Assembly (NCBI RefSeq): GCF_003589595.1
Contig: NW_020654289.1
Span: 7,680,776-7,744,775 of the forward strand
Length of the DNA: 64,000 nt
DNA from: Hyposmocoma kahamanoa
Lineage: Eukaryota > Arthropoda > Insecta > Lepidoptera > Cosmopterigidae
Direction: 5' to 3'
Shown here one piece after another: positions 27,901 to 36,478 of this stretch (within the stretch, counting starts at the first letter, position 1; the number at the start of each line of letters is the position of its first letter). The position numbers were made by a program, and so were the translations under genes. Under the pieces are notes generated by a model. It saw nothing but the letters and a program-made list of their open reading frames with translations, did not search any database and had not been told where the DNA came from.

Positions 27901-29256
27901 CAATATATGAAAAAAAAATCATGAACGTTTTTTTTTGATATATTTGAAAGTCTCACTTCATTTTATAAGTTAATTTGTTTTCGTGCAAAGCTTATTTCGC
28001 CTTGTGTTATTATATATACGAATACTTAAAATTACATTAATTCTTGTTAGGTTATGAATTCTTATAATTAGTTCGAAAATTGAATTGACTTCAAAAGAAA
28101 TCTCAACAATAATTAATTATAATAATGTGCTTTTATTTCTGTAGCTAATCTTATAAAACTTGCCCGCAAATAGCCAACTGTTGTACACGGCCGTCTCCCT
28201 CCTTACCCTCTGGTAATAAATTTATTAAAGGAACGAGACAAATCAATCAAGTAAATTAACGTTCTGAACGTTATGGAAAACATTAATGAATGGCTTTAAG
28301 TCTCTAACGCAGGGTACACAAAATATTAACAGTGTTTTTCTGTATGATAATACATTAGGTAAAGCAGCTGCCGGTATATAACTATTCCATTCGAAAAGTT
28401 ATTAAATTTGATTGAAAATTATTAACATTTTATTTTAATTGATTTGGTATGATCATAAAATATTCATCCCAAGTGTGAATTAAAATATTCCTAACTATAT
28501 ATATATTTATATATCTATATATTACATTTATTACATAAAATTTTTGTGAAAATGAACACGTCGTTATTTCATTTCGTATTAAAATGAAAATATAATTTCC
28601 TGGAAATAAATTTTGATCTTAATGATTAAATCTTTTGGGTCATGTCAATCTTAATTATTTCTGGTAGAATACACCTAAATTATTACCGTATCCTTAAACG
28701 TAAAAACAGATGTTCTGTATAAATGTAGAATCATTATGTTAATTACTCAAATGTATAAATTACTAATATAGAAGAATCTTTAACGAAGTGAACGACGGCC
28801 ATGTTAATTTTGGGGTCGAAGCTGATCTAGCCCTCATAGATGTCGCCGTTTCTTATTCAGACGTAGTTAAACTGACAGTATTTAACATAATAATATGAGC
28901 CATAAATGCAGAAACCTTCAACATCGAGCATGACGGCGATGTACATCCTGAGTTCGGTGTTGATCTGGCAAATATAGACACCGTCGTCTCTCGACTAGAC
29001 TTAATCAAAGCGACATTGTTGTACATAAAAAAAAAAAGTAAGAACCTTCAACGCTGAGAACGACGGCCATGTTGATCTTGGGCTCAGTGTTAATCTGGCA
29101 CTCGTAAACGCCGGCGTCTCTCGGCTGGACGTAGTCGATGCGAAGGTCCCAGTCATCGGAAGGCTCGGGATGCAGCACACTGAACCGCGCGTCGCCGGTG
29201 TACGTAAATATGTGCGAGGTGAGAATGTGCAGGTCGCGTTTCCTCATCCAGGATAC
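9791..29256 (-). CDS. dpr-like: dpr-like immunoglobulin-domain cell-surface protein, partial gene (five 3' exons)
   Basis: Joined coding exons in transcription order: 29256-29046, 14181-14140, 13025-12908, 10861-10674, 9900-9791. I found them by following splice sites and phases by eye: the exons end in phases 1, 1, 2 and 1, and each next exon restores the frame. The product has the second half of Ig1 (RDLHILT, YECQINTEPK), a Pro-rich linker, a complete Ig2 with both cysteines, and a short tail starting GEHPAAM. This is the order seen in insect Dpr proteins, which are neuronal surface proteins that pair with DIP proteins in synaptic specificity. Exons for the signal peptide and the first Ig1 cysteine are not visible and should lie upstream, beyond 29.3 kb or outside the window. 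The paralogue is not resolved. An ATTAAA at 9726-9731 or an AATAAA at 9339-9344 (both minus strand) could be the poly(A) signal; neither is certain. Introns are full of SINEs and small transposons. Confidence 0.85.
9951..10253 (+). mobile_element. SINE-like S2 copy, near full length
   Basis: All family blocks are present. It sits in the last intron of the dpr-like gene, about 50 bp upstream of the terminal acceptor, opposite to the gene's orientation. Confidence 0.8.
10674..10861 (-). CDS. dpr-like: dpr-like exon: second half of Ig domain 2
   Basis: This 188-nt exon starts in phase 2 after an ATTTAG acceptor and ends in phase 1 at AATG|GTGAGT, a strong donor. It encodes YHGSAVVDFDSPRGG, then ISLETEK, TTSKLLVTKA, DSGNYTCVPNN (the Ig2 F-strand cysteine) and VSVHVLNG. 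The SPRGGISLETEK and VHVLNGE stretches are characteristic of Dpr Ig2. An open frame continuing to 10926 upstream and 10657 downstream is intron read-through; the true limits are set by the splice sites and by agreement with the neighbouring exons. Confidence 0.9.
11862..11890. repeat. AAG microsatellite
   Basis: GGAAGAAGAAGAAAAAGAAG continues as (AAG)n. ATCAAATATTTTGAA occurs on both sides of it (11848 and 11892), a small flanking duplication. Confidence 0.9.
12171..12374 (-). mobile_element. SINE family S1 copy (tRNA-derived), near full length
   Basis: Family S1 has a tRNA-like head with polymerase III boxes (TGGCCGAACGG and GGTTCGATTCC), a body with GGCCTACATTTATTTCTCTC and CACCCGCGACACAGGG, and a tail ending GTGTGTGCGTT plus a short simple repeat. 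This copy keeps all parts and lies in the dpr-like intron. Confidence 0.85.
12908..13025 (-). CDS. dpr-like: dpr-like exon: first half of Ig domain 2
   Basis: This 118-nt exon starts in phase 1 after a TTACAG acceptor and ends in phase 2 before a GTAATG donor. It encodes a short Ala run, GSQDVYVKKG, then STISLTC with the Ig2 B-strand cysteine, a Ser/Pro-rich C strand and VL plus the first two bases of a tryptophan codon. The codon is completed by the G that opens the next exon (TG|G), giving the conserved core Ig tryptophan. The pattern YVKKGSTISLTC is typical of Dpr Ig2. The two plus-strand open frames over this segment are antisense shadows. Confidence 0.85.
14140..14181 (-). CDS. dpr-like: dpr-like 42-nt micro-exon: proline-rich linker between Ig1 and Ig2
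   Basis: A GC-rich 42-nt block lies between a TTCCAG acceptor and a CAG|GTACTT donor on the minus strand. It is phase 1 at both ends, so including or skipping it keeps the frame. After the G carried over from the Ig1 exon it reads Asp followed by ESLPVTPAPPRSS, a plausible flexible hinge between the two Ig domains. The block is strongly GC-rich in an AT-rich intron and falls between the two flanking exons in the correct order. It could be constitutive or a cassette; the sequence cannot decide. The prediction rests on splice signals, phase and composition only. Confidence 0.65.
15403..15441 (+). repeat. 39-nt exact direct repeat, copy 1
   Basis: It begins CAAAGTGTGCTTTAATAAAA and is identical to 16950-16988. 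Confidence 0.9.
15715..15918 (-). mobile_element. SINE-like S2 copy
   Basis: It keeps the central blocks from TCCATAACAGTTGCAG to GCGGCAGAAATAAG. Confidence 0.75.
16014..16082 (-). mobile_element. SINE S1 fragment (tRNA-like head only)
   Basis: It keeps the box B region (AATCGAACCCGGGACC on the plus strand) and the A box end, with a short internal deletion. The body is missing. Confidence 0.6.
16950..16988 (+). repeat. 39-nt exact direct repeat, copy 2
   Basis: It is identical to 15403-15441. Flanks differ after a few bases; an S2 fragment follows about 55 bp later. Confidence 0.9.
17045..17155 (+). mobile_element. SINE-like S2 fragment with internal deletion
   Basis: GCAGGCACATGGGACTTGTC and the 3' end TTGGTATCATAAAAAA are kept; the middle is lost. 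Confidence 0.65.
17680..17923. mobile_element. inverted-repeat element M5
   Basis: It starts GGTGCACCCATTGACTTACA and ends TGTAAGTCAATGGGTGCACC. The inverted repeats run about 36 bp, through ATGGACGTCGGGT, with two or three differences. Confidence 0.8.
19029..19230 (+). mobile_element. SINE S1 copy merging into a GT/CA microsatellite
   Basis: The head (GGCCGAACGG, GGTTCGATTCCC) and body are clear. The tail runs directly into the dinucleotide array at 19190-19380. Confidence 0.8.
19190..19380. repeat. GT/CA microsatellite with duplicated S1 tail
   Basis: Runs of GTGT and CACA alternate. CCGCGACACAGTGTGTGTGT occurs twice (about 19181 and 19284), so part of the SINE tail was duplicated with the array. 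Confidence 0.9.
20152..20308 (+). mobile_element. SINE-like S2 fragment (3' half)
   Basis: It runs from the CAAGTTATG block to TTTGTATCATAAAAAAAA. Confidence 0.7.
21066..21345 (+). mobile_element. SINE-like S2 copy, near full length
   Basis: It starts TAGCAGTAGAGTTTCTTGTG and keeps all blocks up to CGACTTTTTCGTC. The A-rich end is lost. Confidence 0.75.
21435..21665 (+). repeat. family C repeat unit, diverged
   Basis: TCGTAGCTCAATTGACAGAG, CTAGTTCGATTGCAACCAG and GATCGAAGGATTTT are visible. Confidence 0.55.
21745..21985 (+). repeat. family D repeat copy
   Basis: CTGAGGTACCTTCTTTCCAA, ATCGGTTCACAAATGCC, TTATCGCCTAACATACA and TTTTTTGAAGTTAAG match the copy at 8370-8590. The long open frames on both strands here are repeat sequence. 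Confidence 0.6.
22848..22990 (+). repeat. family C fragment (tRNA-like part)
   Basis: CGTTCCGTAGCTAGTTGGGA, GCTGGTTCGAATCTAGCCAG and ATCGACGGATTTTTTT are present. Confidence 0.6.
23688..23822 (-). mobile_element. SINE-like S2 fragment
   Basis: It reads GATACCAAGTAAAGGGACGA to CGTCACCCTGGGA on the plus strand, which is the reverse complement of the 3' half. Confidence 0.7.
24081..24133. repeat. hairpin with 24-bp arms
   Basis: ACCATCTTGATTTCT opens the left arm and AGAAATCAAGATGGT closes the right. 23 of 24 pairs match around the loop TCTCT. Confidence 0.9.
24195..24335 (-). repeat. family D repeat fragment
   Basis: AACCGACTTCAAAAATGGAG, then GTGAACCGATTTTCATGATT and TTGGAAAGAAGGTATCTC, is the reverse complement of the other copies. 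Confidence 0.6.
24347..24580 (+). mobile_element. SINE S1 copy with AAT tail
   Basis: Full-length head and body, ending in GTGTGCGTTATT and an (AAT)n run. Confidence 0.85.
24620..25045 (-). repeat. family C head-to-tail dimer (second unit partial)
   Basis: Two starts of the same unit (CAAAGATCGAAT at about 24649 and 24992) are separated by about 343 bp in the same orientation. Confidence 0.65.
25838..26245 (-). mobile_element. SINE-like S2 copy split by an S1 insertion
   Basis: The halves at 25838-25890 and 26118-26245 are consecutive parts of S2 separated by an S1 copy. Confidence 0.75.
25911..26110 (-). mobile_element. SINE S1 copy nested in an S2 copy
   Basis: The two halves of an S2 element (25838-25890 and 26118-26245) flank this S1 copy in the correct order, so S1 inserted later. 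Body and head are complete but diverged. Confidence 0.8.
26265..26410 (+). repeat. family E repeat copy
   Basis: GGCGTGCACGAAAAGATCCT, GGCAACAATCAGTAAGAACT and GATGGCAAGCATTACAGTG are present. Confidence 0.55.
26428..26876 (-). mobile_element. SINE-like S2 copy split by GC-rich element M3
   Basis: CTGAGACATAAGTTGACAAG on the left and TTCAAAACCGGAACACA on the right are adjacent parts of S2; M3 lies between them. Confidence 0.7.
26461..26770 (+). mobile_element. GC-rich inverted-repeat element M3, copy 1, nested in S2
   Basis: It starts TAAGGGCCCCTTTATTCGAC and ends GTGTAACTGGGCGCTTA. Shared interior sequences with copy 2 include CGAATTTCATCGCGC, GCGACCGCGTGCAT and GCGGCCGCGCGAAAACTTTC. Confidence 0.75.
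28774..28875 (-). pseudogene. decayed tandem copy 1 of the dpr-like Ig1 exon (3' half)
   Basis: This aligns to 29042-29143 at an offset of 268 bp, with about two thirds of the bases identical. In the exon frame it keeps PKINMAVV, but the Gln codon next to the F-strand position is TAG, the cysteine codon has become Gly, and the donor GT is lost. It is the more altered of two downstream exon duplicates. Confidence 0.75.
28911..29012 (-). pseudogene. decayed tandem copy 2 of the dpr-like Ig1 exon (3' half)
   Basis: This segment aligns without gaps to 29041-29142 at a constant offset of 130 bp; I counted about 72 of the first 100 bases identical. On the minus strand it still reads SRDDGVYICQINTE in the frame of the real exon, but two in-frame stops (TAA and TAG) replace the Tyr and Gln codons just before it. 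Homology fades near a poly-T run, and no acceptor is visible. It is a duplicated exon remnant inside the intron. Confidence 0.8.
29046..29256 (-). CDS. dpr-like: dpr-like exon: second half of Ig domain 1
   Basis: This 211-nt exon starts in phase 0 after a TCCACAG acceptor and ends in phase 1. It encodes VSW (the core Ig tryptophan), RKRDLHILT, a D-x-RF motif, WDLRI, and DAGVYECQINTEPK, which is the F-strand cysteine region. These are hallmark Dpr Ig1 residues. The matching B-strand cysteine must come from an upstream exon that I cannot find. The donor reads AAG|GTTCTT, a poor match to the consensus, but it is the only GT that gives phase 1. A methionine at 29247 is internal and is not a start. 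Two decayed copies of the 3' half of this exon follow downstream in the intron. Confidence 0.85.
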
Positions 29257-29374
29257 CTGTGGACGAACATTGACGTGTTATAGTGCAGAAATCAAGTAAT
29301 AAAAATACATTTTGGAATTAACTATTCTTTAAATGTATACTTCTCAGATTATCATTGGGTTGATGATGATGAGA

Positions 29375-29418
29375 GTTGATGACTGACAAATGACTCTAGT
29401 TATTTGTCAGTCATCAAC
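29375..29418. repeat. hairpin with 17-bp perfect arms upstream of the Ig1 exon
   Basis: GTTGATGACTGACAAAT and its exact reverse complement flank a 10-nt loop, about 120 bp from the Ig1 exon acceptor. Confidence 0.9.
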
Positions 29419-31488
29419 CCATTCCCATCCAACATCAATACATATAGAATACACATACAATACTTTCTCAGAATCGATGAAAAAAAAATCATTAACATTT
29501 ATATGTTATAGTTTATTATAGACACTTAAACAATTTCTCAAATATATTTAACAATAAAATGAAAAAATAATTTCGTGTTTTTGAATATGGATTATTTTGG
29601 CCTGAACTAGTTCACATAAAGTGTCTCATTTTAAGTTAAGTAGATGTCTTTTGATTGTTTCTTACAATATTCTAACGATGGTTTTTTTTAAGTGTAGAGA
29701 ATCAAGTTTTACGTTCAGTAATGATATCGATATAAATGAGATTATGAATAATATTAAATTTCACATATTTTGAGTTACAACACTATTGTAACAGTAGTGC
29801 GATATATCATTGGGATAATTGTATAAGTATCTGTATGTATAACATAGGACTACTTATCTATATTTTATTTTGTCTTTATTATTTTAGTAGTTTTTTATGA
29901 CTAGAACCTCGGCGCACTGTTATTAGTACCGCTTCAAACAACGCTACTGTTTACAAGTTTTGCACTATATCTACACCTTTTTATGAAGAGTATCTGCTAC
30001 GTGAAACTTCTTACATACTTTTAATTCCGCCTTTGAATTCCGATTGGGGTTGGCAGACACTTTGGATAGCCACTTTGTACGATCCTGGCAGATTTCTTGT
30101 GGTGAGACAATCATTTTCATTCAATGATTATTTCATACGAGCTCTCTTATTCTTTCTGTGATGACACTCCAACCTTTTTAGCCATATTTTCGAATTGATC
30201 TGAAAACATATTTCGTGGCAGGTATCTTCCAATACTTATCTGCCATGTTGGCTCCATATATCTTTTGCCACTCTAATTTAATTCATCCGCGCTATGTACC
30301 CAAACCGTCTCAACTTATTTATCTCTATTTTTGTCACTACACACTTTTAGACCATATTATAAACGTTACATATTTTTTAGAGGAAACTCATTTCTATTGC
30401 ATTCACTGTCTCTTGTAATGCTTCTACCAACACTCGCACTCATACGGCATTGTTGGAACCAAATCAGCATTATGCACCGTGCACATAATTCGTGCCTTCT
30501 CGGAAACAAAATGACTCAACTCCATTTACAACCCAGTTTACAGCAATTACCTGTTTAGTTGTAAACGTATACACAACCAAGGTACACAAAATATTTTAGG
30601 TCAGTTTTCTGCCCGTTAATTGAAATTACATATTCCGTTATACTATATTCTTTTTCAATAACCATTATTAGTTTTCTTTTCATTCACTCTCATTCTCTTT
30701 CTTTCAAACAATCCATACGTTATATCCATTATCTGATCATGATGTACTTACTTGTGTACTATATAGTCAGCGTACAAAAATCATTTAAATCTTCATTCTG
30801 TTTTGCAACCTGTCAAACAGCATATACCCCTGTGGGACACCTCAAGAGAACCAGTGCCGAGCCAGTTGGGGCATGTTCCGTTTATCCTAATGCCCTTGAA
30901 TTCTCGCAGAATGATTTAAGCACACGTTTTAATTGGGTACCTAAACTGAAACTGAACAAAACTAACCACATTTCATCCCTCGCCCCTCGATCGTAAGCCT
31001 TCCCCAAAACTAGTTGTTAAGTAGAAATGAAACTAGTTGGTTCAATGTACATATCAGGGCAACGACCATTTTAATTTGACACCTGCGCACGTGCCTGTCG
31101 TAGTTTCCGCTAGTCTATTTAATTCACGCAACAGACGTTCTAACAAGTTTTGAAATAAAACAATATTGCGTGAATAGAAAGTGATCAACAAGCGATAAAA
31201 ATTTAAACCCCTATCATTTTTAATAAGTCATATTACGTAATCTCTATCGGTGTTCTTCTAACGTAGTGCTAATCGCATTCCATCAATCATTCACGCTAAA
31301 TAAAGGAGGTGTCGGGCACGTCAAAAATGTTCGCCAAGTTTTTCATTAATCTTATATGACTTTCTTACAATTTTTTGTTAGAGTTATTACTTGTTTGCTT
31401 CTTTATTTGGTATGACTACAGAATACATATGTATATGTGTGTATATATATACTATACTAAACATATATATAGAAATATTTCACTTTAA
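29419..31488. other. AT-rich stretch, possible old LINE remnants
   Basis: ATTCCGATTGGGGTTGGCAG (about 30038) and the sequence to 30320 resemble lepidopteran LINE untranslated regions. No reliable protein match. Confidence 0.3.
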
Positions 31489-32095
31489 CCGCTCACGCGA
31501 TTCATGCGTCTCTGGAAGCATACCACACCTAGAGGTGCCGGTGATAATTTTATACCGGTTTATCGGATATCGAAGTTATAACAGGTAAAAGAACTAATAC
31601 TAATTGCTATTTCGTTAACTACTCTAGCAAACCATAAAGTTTTTAATGTCTGGGTCTGTCATTTAAAAAAAATAAACAACTTCAAAAATACGTCACGACA
31701 ATCGTGTGTGTTATTGTTTGGGCTGGTGATGTCGGTGTTTATATATTGAAAACATACCGTAAGTAGCGTTTTTTAAGTTTACCCTGAATATAAATGTTTA
31801 TAAACTATACTTTAAGGAGTAATTTCATGGTAAACATTAGAACCACTCAAACGGAATATTATCATATTTACCCAAGTACACCAAAAATTTCATTAGTGCT
31901 TTTTAAGTGTAGGATTTGCGGTGTATTACTGCATTTTATTTGAGATGTTTTTGTTGTAGTACGGAGGGTATTTATTTAGCAATGCAGAGTAATAATTTTT
32001 ATTTTTAAAAACTTGTATTTAACCTGAATCCTTTTCTAATTTGTGAAACTAAATAGCCGCCATTTTGCGGTAGGATGACCGCATCGCGTGAGCGG
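31489..32095 (+). mobile_element. inverted-repeat DNA transposon M1, copy 1 (non-autonomous)
   Basis: The ends are CCGCTCACGCGAT and its reverse complement ATCGCGTGAGCGG. The flanks are TTAA and ATAA, an imperfect 4-bp duplication. It has no coding capacity. It is the inverted partner of 56044-56587. Confidence 0.75.
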
Positions 32096-33981
32096 ATAAG
32101 ACAATCTCTTCTTTTGCTTAAAATAAATATCCCAGTTACAGCGACATGTCGTGTAATTTTTACATAATTGCAGATAACCAAAAAAATGCTATGAAGTTAA
32201 CATATATCGAAACTAACTTCTCACAAAAGCTAAAAAAGGAGAATACAAAAGAGAAAAGTACTTACCGAAATGAATATTCATTTCTCTTTGTCTCAACGTA
32301 AGTCTTTATTATTATTTACTTCGACAATTATTTGCTTAATTGCCGTAATCTTTTATACAACAATGCTTTTTTTGTAGAAATGCGATATGAACAGAGTACT
32401 CCCAAAGGATCTATTTCAGACAAATTCGAATAAAATTTTTTAGTTATCAGGTATGACAAGTACGACCGTAATGTTAGGTAAATGATTTAGAACTATGATT
32501 TGAATTATTAGTAGAAACACATACGTACAAAACAACAACAAAGGCGCGTTTGCTGCAACGATACAAAAGGGTCATAGCTCTGTGACGATTTCCAGTATCC
32601 TACGCTGATTCGTCTTCATCGACATTAGATATAGCGATTACTGCAAGCATGGAAATAATGTGGGAGGCCTAAATCGTATGTTTCTCTCATTCGCAATTCT
32701 TCCTTTTTCCAACAACGCTTTTCTTCTTTCAGTCACCTTTGTATCGATCTCCCTCTGTATTATATTCTTTATCATAATGTTTGACATTTTATATTCTTAA
32801 TTGTTTTACGGGAACCTTAGTAGAAATAGCGTCGAAGACAGTTTAATTATTCTTCCTTCGAAGTGACTGGAGGAAGTGGTCGGAACGCATAGGTCACATC
32901 TGACTTTTCTTCGCGTTTAAATATAATCATCGTGACACATACTAGGGTGGAATTGACGCTTTTATTACAAAGCTCAGCTTAACAAAGGTAGTACTAATTG
33001 AGACACAAAGTTAGAACGAAGTCTTTTGAACAATGTTTTGAAGACATAATTACAATGCCTCTATAAAATTAAGACGAGTTGTCGAATATCTTGCTCGCGC
33101 ACTTCAAACCATAATTAAATGTTTGCAAATGTTAATTTATTATTTGACTTCCGTAAACTTCAATTAAAGTTGCTCCAACAACTTGTAGTCATCTAGAAGT
33201 AACAGCTCTTTTATAGCTCCGTCAACTTTTAATTTGCTGACCACAGTCGCAAAATTAATATTTCTGTAAAGGATTCTTCTGCACAGCTATGCCGGCAGAA
33301 AGCCGCGGCCGCTGCGAAATTACGCCGATAATAAACGTTTGAATTATATTTTTAATTCGAGGGCCTCGACTCTGAGAAATTAGAAAATAAATTCGCTTTT
33401 GTTGGGTTTTTGTTTTTGTACGTAATTAGAGTGAGCCTGCGCTGAGCCCGCGTAAGCCTGCCTTGTAATTAAGCAAGATGGAGCATCCACAGTCTCTTTA
33501 CAGCCTTTAAAATAATGCAATTAAGTAACGGCTAAGCGACCGTGGATTTTTTTACTAAATTCCGTTGCTGAATGAAATTTGACGAATTTATTGCGAATCT
33601 AATGCAAAGCCGGGTGCTTTACTCGACGTCTAAAGGACTTCCAGTTTATTCACTGATCTTTAGTGTTCTATCTATTGTTTATTGTTTATTCCGTAAGCTT
33701 ATTGGCTAGTTAACGACATCGAGAGGCAGATCTTTCCTTCTGATCATCGAGGATCTTTAGATATGTGACTTCATTTAATTTTATTTCACCATTTCTAGGA
33801 AACGGTATACTTTTATTTGATGTTCAATCAAAGGTATATACCATTATATATTCATACTTAATCTATTTCTTTTCAAAACAATATCTGCACAAATAATCAT
33901 ATAATTGATAAAGTTTTTGAATATTTATTGAAAATCATAGGTGATATCTACTATGTCTAATACCATAAAATAACTTTTTTT

Positions 33982-34144
33982 AACGCGCACACAACTAATG
34001 GTGCAGGGGCACGAGGGAAACCCTGTATCGCGTGTGCCATGGACACACACATAGACAACTACAAATTACACCCAAACTGACGAATCGCACCCGAGACCTT
34101 TGCGTAGCAGTAAGGCATGGAACCGTTCGGTCATAGAGGCAGTT
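33982..34144 (-). mobile_element. SINE S1 copy with internal deletion
   Basis: Tail and head are present, but the middle of the body (the AGAGAAATAAATGTAGGCC segment) is missing. Confidence 0.7.
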
Positions 34145-34353
34145 ATACTGTTACAACAACATAGATTTCTAGACATATTTTTTTATCAGTATACATTTTC
34201 TTTGTAGGTTTATACTGGGCTCCGTCTCTCTAACTTCCCGACCTACTCATTTGCTTACTTAACCATTCACTTATTGACTTACTTACTCAATCACTAGTTG
34301 CGGCACCGCGGCCTCCGTAGAATGTAAATATATATGTAAAATTTAGTAGCACA

Positions 34354-34664
34354 TTTCACGATGCGTTTTACGCCCGTGGCGGGGACGGTTACTCCTGGGA
34401 GCCGCAGCGTCTGCGGGGTACTAGAACCGCCTGGGATGCGGTCACCCGCGCGCTTGGCGGTAGACGCCCGCGCACTCTGCGGTCGGTTCGCCTGTGACGA
34501 TCTCTATCGTTCGCAAATAACCGCGCGACTGGCGATCATCTCCCGCCAAGTTTGTCCTGCAACCGCGGCGGTTACGTGACCGCACAAACCTGCGGTATCG
34601 TGAGCATTGAAATAAAACGGATGTCTCGCAGCCGCAGCGGGCGCGGGTGGAAAACGCTCCGTGA
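34354..34664. mobile_element. GC-rich inverted-repeat element M4
   Basis: It is a 310-bp GC island whose ends pair imperfectly: TTCACGATGCGTTTTACGCC at the left, and CTCACGGAGCGTTTTCCACC as the reverse complement of the right end. Open frames on both strands reflect composition only. Confidence 0.6.
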
Positions 34665-36239
34665 GTTCTTAGCCTTAAGGTAAAGTGAGACCCAAAAATA
34701 TACATTTTGACGTATTCCTAACACACGGTACTTTTTTACGTTAAAAAATACGAATTGGATTTATTTTTCTAAACTAATACTGAAAATAAGATACTGGTAG
34801 TGAACTATGGGGCTTGAAGCATGATTCGAACTTCCCTCGTCAAAAAAAATCATAAAATTCCACAAAATTTTAAGTTTTACTACGTTCATTAACGGAAAAA
34901 TCAGTTTCATGTCATTGTTGCTAGAAATATTACAATGAAATTTTCTCGCCCACGTTCCATAATAAATACCTCATGGGACTATGAGCTTATTTTACACCCA
35001 GAAAATATAGATTTTAAGGCTTTCGTGGTTATTCACTAATTTATCATTACTAATTACAGGTTTCTTGCCACGGTATGACTATTTTTTTATTAACGATATT
35101 TTTTTATAGCTCAACATCTCACACAGACTGACAATAACCACTGGATCGATTTGCATAGCCTCCAAGTACAGAACGTCACTACATACCACGATTGGTACAA
35201 GAAGCCATCGAGATCACGAAGTACAAACATTTAACCGTGACGATGGTTTTAAACTGTCTAGTGCATGCAATCCGGTCCTTAGTGCATGCAGTGATAAAAA
35301 CAAAAACACTTCGAGTTCAGTTTCACGTGTGGATACACTGAGTGACAATGGTAACGCCACAACAAATCGCGATGAAGGTAGTAGTCGTCGACAGCGCAAG
35401 AGGGTAGACAGAATATGTCTGCTCTTAGAGCTGTCACCTGCCGCCGTCCAGTCAACCCGTGACAAATAAAAAGAAGTCACACCGTGGTAAAAAACGCCTG
35501 AAATTAATAATAATCTCCCAGAAAACATACTTTATTTCTAAAAGTCAAACCTTTAAATATCATGCAATGAATTTCTCCGCATCTACCTCGCTTTAAAACT
35601 AAACTACTAAATGTCGGTACCAAATGTCACAGGGATCGTTTCTATCTCTAGGTATACACCACCTAAATATCGCTTATACAAGCGATATTCGTATTTTCTT
35701 GGATCCAATTCGGACTTAGTGCACAGGCGACATCCGCAGTGGGTACGAGTTCTCTAGATTTGTATAGTCTCGGATGCAAGACGAATGCGAATCGGATGGA
35801 GTTCGCAAACGCGCTATGGATCTCCACTCACTACGCCCTTGACATATCACTTTAGCTACCTCCACTCACATCAATCCTTTCACACGCCCATTTATTCTTC
35901 TTTCTCTTGACCTGGCCTTTTTTAAGGATATTCTCTATGGGGTGAGATATGTTAACAGAGGTCGATCTTGCCGCACGTTTCTATCCACGTTCGCTCTATA
36001 AATTTTTATCCTTATTCCGCAAATGTCCATCGTTTCCCTTCTCTATCCTCGTCACTACAATTGAAATATAATATATGGTAGTATAAATATTTTCAATGTG
36101 TATTTTTTGTTAGTTGCTAGTTTTAGTAGTAATGAAACTATTTTTTCGGATCTAAGGCGCGTGTAAAATTGTTTCTTCAAACAAAGCAATATTTCGGGCT
36201 ATTTACGGGTCCCACGATTACAGATGATTTGACTTAAAT

Positions 36240-36478
36240 TTATATGATTTTTAGTTCGGGACTTAATCATGTATAAAACATATTTTAATTACCTCGACGT
36301 TTCGGATATATTGCAACGTCCTTGGTCTCGAAGGGACTGAAGGCTGTCAACATATTCTAGCCGAGCGAGTTTTTCTAACTACCCGCACATGGTCTTCATT
36401 TTAAATTTATTTGTACACTAGGGTTGTTATGATTAAGTATATGTATATAATTAAGTCCCGAACTAAAAATCAAATAAT
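36240..36478. mobile_element. inverted-repeat element M6
   Basis: TTTTTAGTTCGGGACTTAAT at the left and ATTAAGTCCCGAACTAAAAA at the right are exact inverted repeats. The match extends to about 27 bp with one difference. The interior carries CCTCGACGTTTCGG. Confidence 0.8.

Larger units (their letters stand above)
14182..29045. other. large dpr-like intron (about 14.9 kb)
   Basis: It is filled with the S1, S2, C, D and E copies, M3, M5 and hairpins listed separately, and ends (in transcription order, begins) with the two decayed exon copies. Stretches such as 22000-22840, 26880-28770 and 18000-18950 show only AT-rich unique-looking DNA. Confidence 0.7.

Noticed and set aside
30739..30996. 85-codon plus-strand frame, and GTCCCACAGGGG on the minus strand resembling a reverse transcriptase GVPQG motif
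   Set aside because: No neighbouring reverse transcriptase motifs could be placed in any frame; a chance match is likely.
34361..34705. Arg/Ala-rich open frames on both strands in a GC island
   Set aside because: The island is bounded by inverted repeats and looks like a small transposon; no motif or codon pattern supports a gene.
35214..35528. 104-codon minus-strand frame as a candidate upstream dpr-like exon
   Set aside because: It lacks the Ig1 first-half features expected (a GQTA-like run, a Cys two residues after Leu) and suitable phase-0 donor.
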